Made by a program: the position numbers and the translations under genes. A stretch of DNA of 8,484 bases from Comamonadaceae bacterium (GTDB lineage Bacteria > Pseudomonadota > Gammaproteobacteria > Burkholderiales > Burkholderiaceae_C), in assembly GCA_027490555.1 (NCBI GenBank), contig JAIXXW010000301.1, positions 1 to 8,484 of the forward strand, in the 5' to 3' direction. The notes beneath the pieces are model-generated. The model ran no database searches and was not told the origin of the DNA. It was given only the letters and a program-made list of their open reading frames with translations. Every line of letters begins with the position of its first letter. The stretch's first letter is position 1. Positions 5,320-8,484 of this stretch are shown here, in pieces.

Positions 5320-6630
5320 ATGACACGGCCCCCACACAGTCCACCCTGGCGATCTCCCTCCCTTGAACGTGTTGCAGGCTGTCTGACGGCGTTGCTGCTG
5401 GGCGTGTTGCCTGCTGCCGGTGCGGCCCAAAGCCTGCAGCAGGCTGTGCAAAAAGCCCTCACCGATTACCCCACCGTGAGTGCAGCGCGCTTCCAGAGCG
5501 AAGCGGCACGCGCCGACGTGGGCCGCGCACAGTCCGCACACTGGCCCCAGCTGGGCTGGTCGGCGCGCTATGCCAGCCACCTCGTAGCCGGCATGCAAAA
5601 CCGCTGGTTCCAGACGCCCGAGCTGCGGCTGAACCTGTGGTCGGGTGGGCGCATCCGCGCCGATGTCGAGCGGGCCCAGGCCCTGGCCCGTGCGGGCCAA
5701 AAACAGGAACACATCACCCGCGATGAAGTGGCCTTGCTGAGCAGCGAGGCCTATTGGCAATGGGCCTACCAACTGGACATGCTGGCGCTGGCCGTGCGCA
5801 ACCTGGCCACGCACCAGAAAATCCTCGCCGATTTCGAGCGCATTGCCCAGGTCGACACCGGGCGGCGCATTGACTTGGACCAGGCCCGGGTGCGCCATGA
5901 CAACGCGAAACTGATCTGGCTCAGAAGCCAGACCGATCTGGAGGCCGCCACCCAGTACCTCAGCCGCATGCTGATGGCCCCGGCCCCCGCCGAGCCCACA
6001 GGTCTGGACTTTGCCTTGCCCTTGCCGCATGCCGAACTGACGCAAGCCCAGCAGGACCTGAACGAGCAGCACCCGGTGCTGGCGCAATGGCTGGCCCAAA
6101 GGGATGCGGCCGAGGCCAGTGTGCGCTTTGCCCGCGCCCAAAAAGCCCCCACGCTGAATGTGACGCACGCCCGGATGAGCACCCCCGGTCTGGAGGACAT
6201 GCGTTTTGTCACGCAACTGCAGCTGTCGTGGCCGCTGTTGGACGGCGGCAATGCCCACTGGGCCGAAGCCGCCGCCTTGGCCCGGGTGCAGGACATCGAA
6301 TCACAGCTGCAAGAAGCCCGGCTGGTGCTCAACGAGCAGCTGGTGAACGCCTGGAACGACTGGCAGTCGGCCATGCTGCGCAGCCTGCTGGGCGATCAAC
6401 AAACCCTGATCACCGAAGCGCTGGCCGATGGGTATGCGCAGCAGTTCCGGGTCGGCCGCCGGGGCCTGCTGGAGCTGCTGAACATCCAAAGTGAACTCTA
6501 CAGCTACCAAAGCGCGGCACTCACGGCCAGACACCAGGCCCGCACCGCACAGGCCCGCGTGCTGGCCGCGCTGGGCCAGCTGGCCCAAGCCTTCGCCAGC
6601 GCGCCCGATTCATCCACCTCGCCCAAGTAA
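5320..6630 (+). CDS. TolC-like outer-membrane channel of a type I secretion system
   Basis: The 436-residue product has a Sec signal peptide: arginines at 3, 11 and 17, a hydrophobic stretch VAGCLTALLLGVLPAAGA at about 18-35, and a likely signal-peptidase site near AGA-AQ. The mature part shows the two-fold internal repeat of the outer-membrane efflux family. ELRLNLWSGGRIRADVERAQ (101-120) corresponds to LQLSWPLLDGGNAHWAEAAA (300-319), and VDTGRRIDLDQARV (178-191) to FRVGRRGLLELLNIQ (376-390). Trimers of such proteins form a beta-barrel in the outer membrane with a helical tunnel through the periplasm. The ABC gene follows after four bases, which places this protein as the outer-membrane part of that exporter. 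The start at 5320 is chosen from the signal peptide; an upstream in-frame ATG at 5251 would bury the signal, and neither has a clear Shine-Dalgarno site. It ends in a short polar tail, SSTSPK. Confidence 0.9.
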   Translation: MTRPPHSPPWRSPSLERVAGCLTALLLGVLPAAGAAQSLQQAVQKALTDYPTVSAARFQSEAARADVGRAQSAHWPQLGWSARYASHLVAGMQNRWFQTPELRLNLWSGGRIRADVERAQALARAGQKQEHITRDEVALLSSEAYWQWAYQLDMLALAVRNLATHQKILADFERIAQVDTGRRIDLDQARVRHDNAKLIWLRSQTDLEAATQYLSRMLMAPAPAEPTGLDFALPLPHAELTQAQQDLNEQHPVLAQWLAQRDAAEASVRFARAQKAPTLNVTHARMSTPGLEDMRFVTQLQLSWPLLDGGNAHWAEAAALARVQDIESQLQEARLVLNEQLVNAWNDWQSAMLRSLLGDQQTLITEALADGYAQQFRVGRRGLLELLNIQSELYSYQSAALTARHQARTAQARVLAALGQLAQAFASAPDSSTSPK

Positions 6631-6634
6631 GACC

Positions 6635-8484
6635 ATGGACATGCCCACCTCCTCCCCCCATGCCACCGATCCACTGGCCGAGGCGATGGCGCCTGCCCGC
6701 GCCGCAGCGCCCGAACGCGATCCGCTGTTGGTCTGCCTGGCGCTCACCGCCCAACGCATCGACCGCGAGGTCCACCTGTCGGCCCTGCGCGCGGGCTTTG
6801 CGCTGGACGACGAGGGCCGCATCCCCTGGAGCGCCTACCCCGACCTGGCCCGGCTGCATGGCATGCTGGCCCTGTGGTCACGCACCACACTGGCCAGCCT
6901 GCCCGAGTACGTGCTGCCGGTCATCGTGCCGCTGCGCGATGGGCGGGCGGCGGTGCTGCTGGCCGTCCATGGGCAGACGGCGCGGGTGTGGCTGGCCGAA
7001 TCGGGCATGCGCGACATCGACATGCCCCTGCAAGCGTTGCAAGACCTGGCGCACAGCGAGGTCTTGGTGGTCAAGGCCGCCCCCCAAAGTTCGGCCCAGC
7101 AAATGGTGCCCTACCGGGGCGAAGCCCTGGCCTGGTTCTGGGGCACGGTGTCGCAACACAAGGGCTTTTACCTCGAAGCCATGCTGGCCGCTGCCGTGGC
7201 CAATGTGCTGACCTTGGCCGCCGTGTTTTTTGCCATGACGGTGTACGACAAGGTGGTCCCCACCCAGGCCTACACCTCCTTGTGGGCCCTGGCCATCGGT
7301 GCCACGCTGGCCATCGTGCTGGAGTTCGGCATCCGCTGGCTGAAGGCCCGCCTGATCGACCTGGGCGGACGCAAGGCCGACCTGAGCCTGAATGCCACGC
7401 TGCTGCGGGAGATCATGGCCATCCGCCTCGAACACCGCCCCCAGTCCATCGGCATCTTTGCCAGTTCGATGCGCGACTTTGAATCGCTGCGCGAGTTCAT
7501 GTCCTCGGCTTCGATGGTGATGCTGGTGGACATGCCCTTCATCTTGCTGTTCCTGGCGCTGATCGGGGTCATCGGCGGGCCCTTGGTGTGGATCGCGGTG
7601 CTCAGCGTGCCCCTGCTGGTGCTGGTGGGGGTGTGGGCGCAACGGCCCCTGATGCGGGCCATGCGCGAGAACATGAAGGAAAGCGGGGACAAGCAAAGCG
7701 TGCTGGTCGAGTCCCTGCTGAACCTGGAAATGCTCAAGGCCCACAACGCCGAGAGCTACCTGCAAAGGCGCTGGGAAAAAGCCAACCTGGCCACCAGCGA
7801 GTCGTACAAAAAGATCCGTGCTCTCAGCAACCTCATGCTGGGGCTGACGGCCGGACTGCAGCAACTGGTGACCGTGGCCATGGTGGTGTATGGCGTCTAC
7901 CTGATTGGCGACAACCGGCTCACACTGGGCGGGCTGATCGCCTGCGTGATCCTGGCCGGCCGGGCCATCTCGCCGCTGGGCAGCGTGATGTCGCTGGCCG
8001 CCCGCTACCAGCAAGCACGCGCCGCGCTGGACACGCTCGATGCGCTGATGAAGCGCCCACGCGACCGCGACGGCAGCCGCCGCTATGTGGTGCCGACCCA
8101 CATCGCCGGCGAACTGCAGGCCCAGGCGCTGACGTTTGCCTACCCGGCCGAACAAAGCATTCCCGTGATCCATCCCCTGTCGCTGAGCCTGGCGGCTGGC
8201 CAGCACCTGGCCTTGCTGGGCAAGATCGGCAGTGGCAAAAGCACCTTGCTGCGCTTGCTGGCCGGGCTGTACACCCCACAAAGCGGGCAGGTGCGCATCG
8301 ACGGCATCGACCTGCAACAGATCGAACCGGCCGAGCTGCGCAGCCGCATCGGTTATGTCGGGCAAGAGGCGCAATTGTTTCTGGGCACGCTGCGCGACAA
8401 CCTGGTTCTGTCCGACAGCTGGATCAGCGATGCCCGCGTGCACGAGGTGCTGCAGCAGCTGGACCTGGCCAGCCTGGTGGCCCA
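6635..8484 (+). CDS. Type I secretion ABC transporter (RTX/Lap type), N-terminal 616 residues
   Basis: The frame runs off the right edge after 616 complete codons; the family is usually about 720 residues, so some 100 are missing. Residues 30-148 form an N-terminal C39-like domain. It keeps the LLVCLALTAQ...LRAGFAL pattern, but GRAAVLLAV at 103-111 lacks the catalytic His, so it should be a non-cleaving substrate-docking domain. The membrane region starts at about 180 and contains the hallmark NVLTLAAVFFAMTVYDKVVPTQA (190-212), with further helices at about 215-235, 292-335 and 402-450. The nucleotide-binding domain has Walker A GKIGSGKS at 529-536 and Q-loop Gln577 (GYVGQEAQLF). The ABC signature, Walker B and H-loop lie beyond the window. 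It would power one-step export of an unfolded protein with a C-terminal signal, together with the TolC-like protein and an adaptor expected downstream. The start at 6635 follows the upstream stop by four bases; a second ATG at 6641 is possible. Confidence 0.92.
   Translation, partial: MDMPTSSPHATDPLAEAMAPARAAAPERDPLLVCLALTAQRIDREVHLSALRAGFALDDEGRIPWSAYPDLARLHGMLALWSRTTLASLPEYVLPVIVPLRDGRAAVLLAVHGQTARVWLAESGMRDIDMPLQALQDLAHSEVLVVKAAPQSSAQQMVPYRGEALAWFWGTVSQHKGFYLEAMLAAAVANVLTLAAVFFAMTVYDKVVPTQAYTSLWALAIGATLAIVLEFGIRWLKARLIDLGGRKADLSLNATLLREIMAIRLEHRPQSIGIFASSMRDFESLREFMSSASMVMLVDMPFILLFLALIGVIGGPLVWIAVLSVPLLVLVGVWAQRPLMRAMRENMKESGDKQSVLVESLLNLEMLKAHNAESYLQRRWEKANLATSESYKKIRALSNLMLGLTAGLQQLVTVAMVVYGVYLIGDNRLTLGGLIACVILAGRAISPLGSVMSLAARYQQARAALDTLDALMKRPRDRDGSRRYVVPTHIAGELQAQALTFAYPAEQSIPVIHPLSLSLAAGQHLALLGKIGSGKSTLLRLLAGLYTPQSGQVRIDGIDLQQIEPAELRSRIGYVGQEAQLFLGTLRDNLVLSDSWISDARVHEVLQQLDLASLVA

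Noticed and set aside
5245..6258. A 337-codon open frame on the minus strand, opposite the TolC-like gene
   Set aside because: The plus-strand product has a signal peptide and both outer-membrane efflux repeats. The antisense product shows no family pattern and would start within the coding region.
6878..8443. A 521-codon open frame on the minus strand, antisense to the ABC transporter
   Set aside because: It is rich in His, Gln and Gly with no recognisable domain, the usual product of reading GC-rich DNA opposite a real gene. The plus strand encodes an unmistakable transporter with Walker A and Q-loop.

Overview
The window looks like chromosomal DNA of a GC-rich beta-proteobacterium, most likely Burkholderiales and perhaps the Comamonadaceae. 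That is an inference from codon and base composition (45 of 60 bases are G/C at 7921-7980), a zeta-class GST/maleylacetoacetate isomerase end, a VapBC pair, and a Lap/RTX-type type I secretion operon. No sequence search was possible.

Layout. (1) 1-187: the 3' end of maiA with a textbook intrinsic terminator. (2) 188-1821: a compositionally different segment (28 of 60 G/C at 841-900). It holds a gene-less leader with two imperfect hairpins and an AT-only palindrome, followed by a 415-residue P-loop protein of no family I recognise. The last roughly 25 codons of that gene return to high GC, so its 3' end may be a junction with host DNA. (3) 1806-2506: a complete vapBC toxin-antitoxin operon on the minus strand. 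It has a well-formed promoter and a direct/inverted-repeat operator over the -10 region, and its 3' end overlaps the P-loop gene by 16 bases. (4) 2532-3533: an aldo/keto reductase with all four catalytic residues. (5) 3610-5031: a Crp/Fnr-like regulator carrying an extra C-terminal PAS domain. (6) 5032-5319: a repeat-rich divergent regulatory region. (7) 5320-8484: a two-gene run on the plus strand, a TolC-like outer-membrane channel and then a type I secretion ABC transporter that leaves the window after its Walker A and Q-loop. The adaptor (HlyD/LapC type) would be expected next but is not in view.

How the parts may work together. The TolC and ABC genes, four bases apart, should form two of the three parts of a type I secretion machine for a large repeat protein or other unfolded substrate. 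The Crp-PAS regulator is read divergently from the same short region, which contains several repeated and palindromic motifs, so it is the obvious candidate regulator of the secretion genes. That link is inferred from position only. The P-loop gene and vapBC look like accessory cargo between two conserved housekeeping neighbourhoods.
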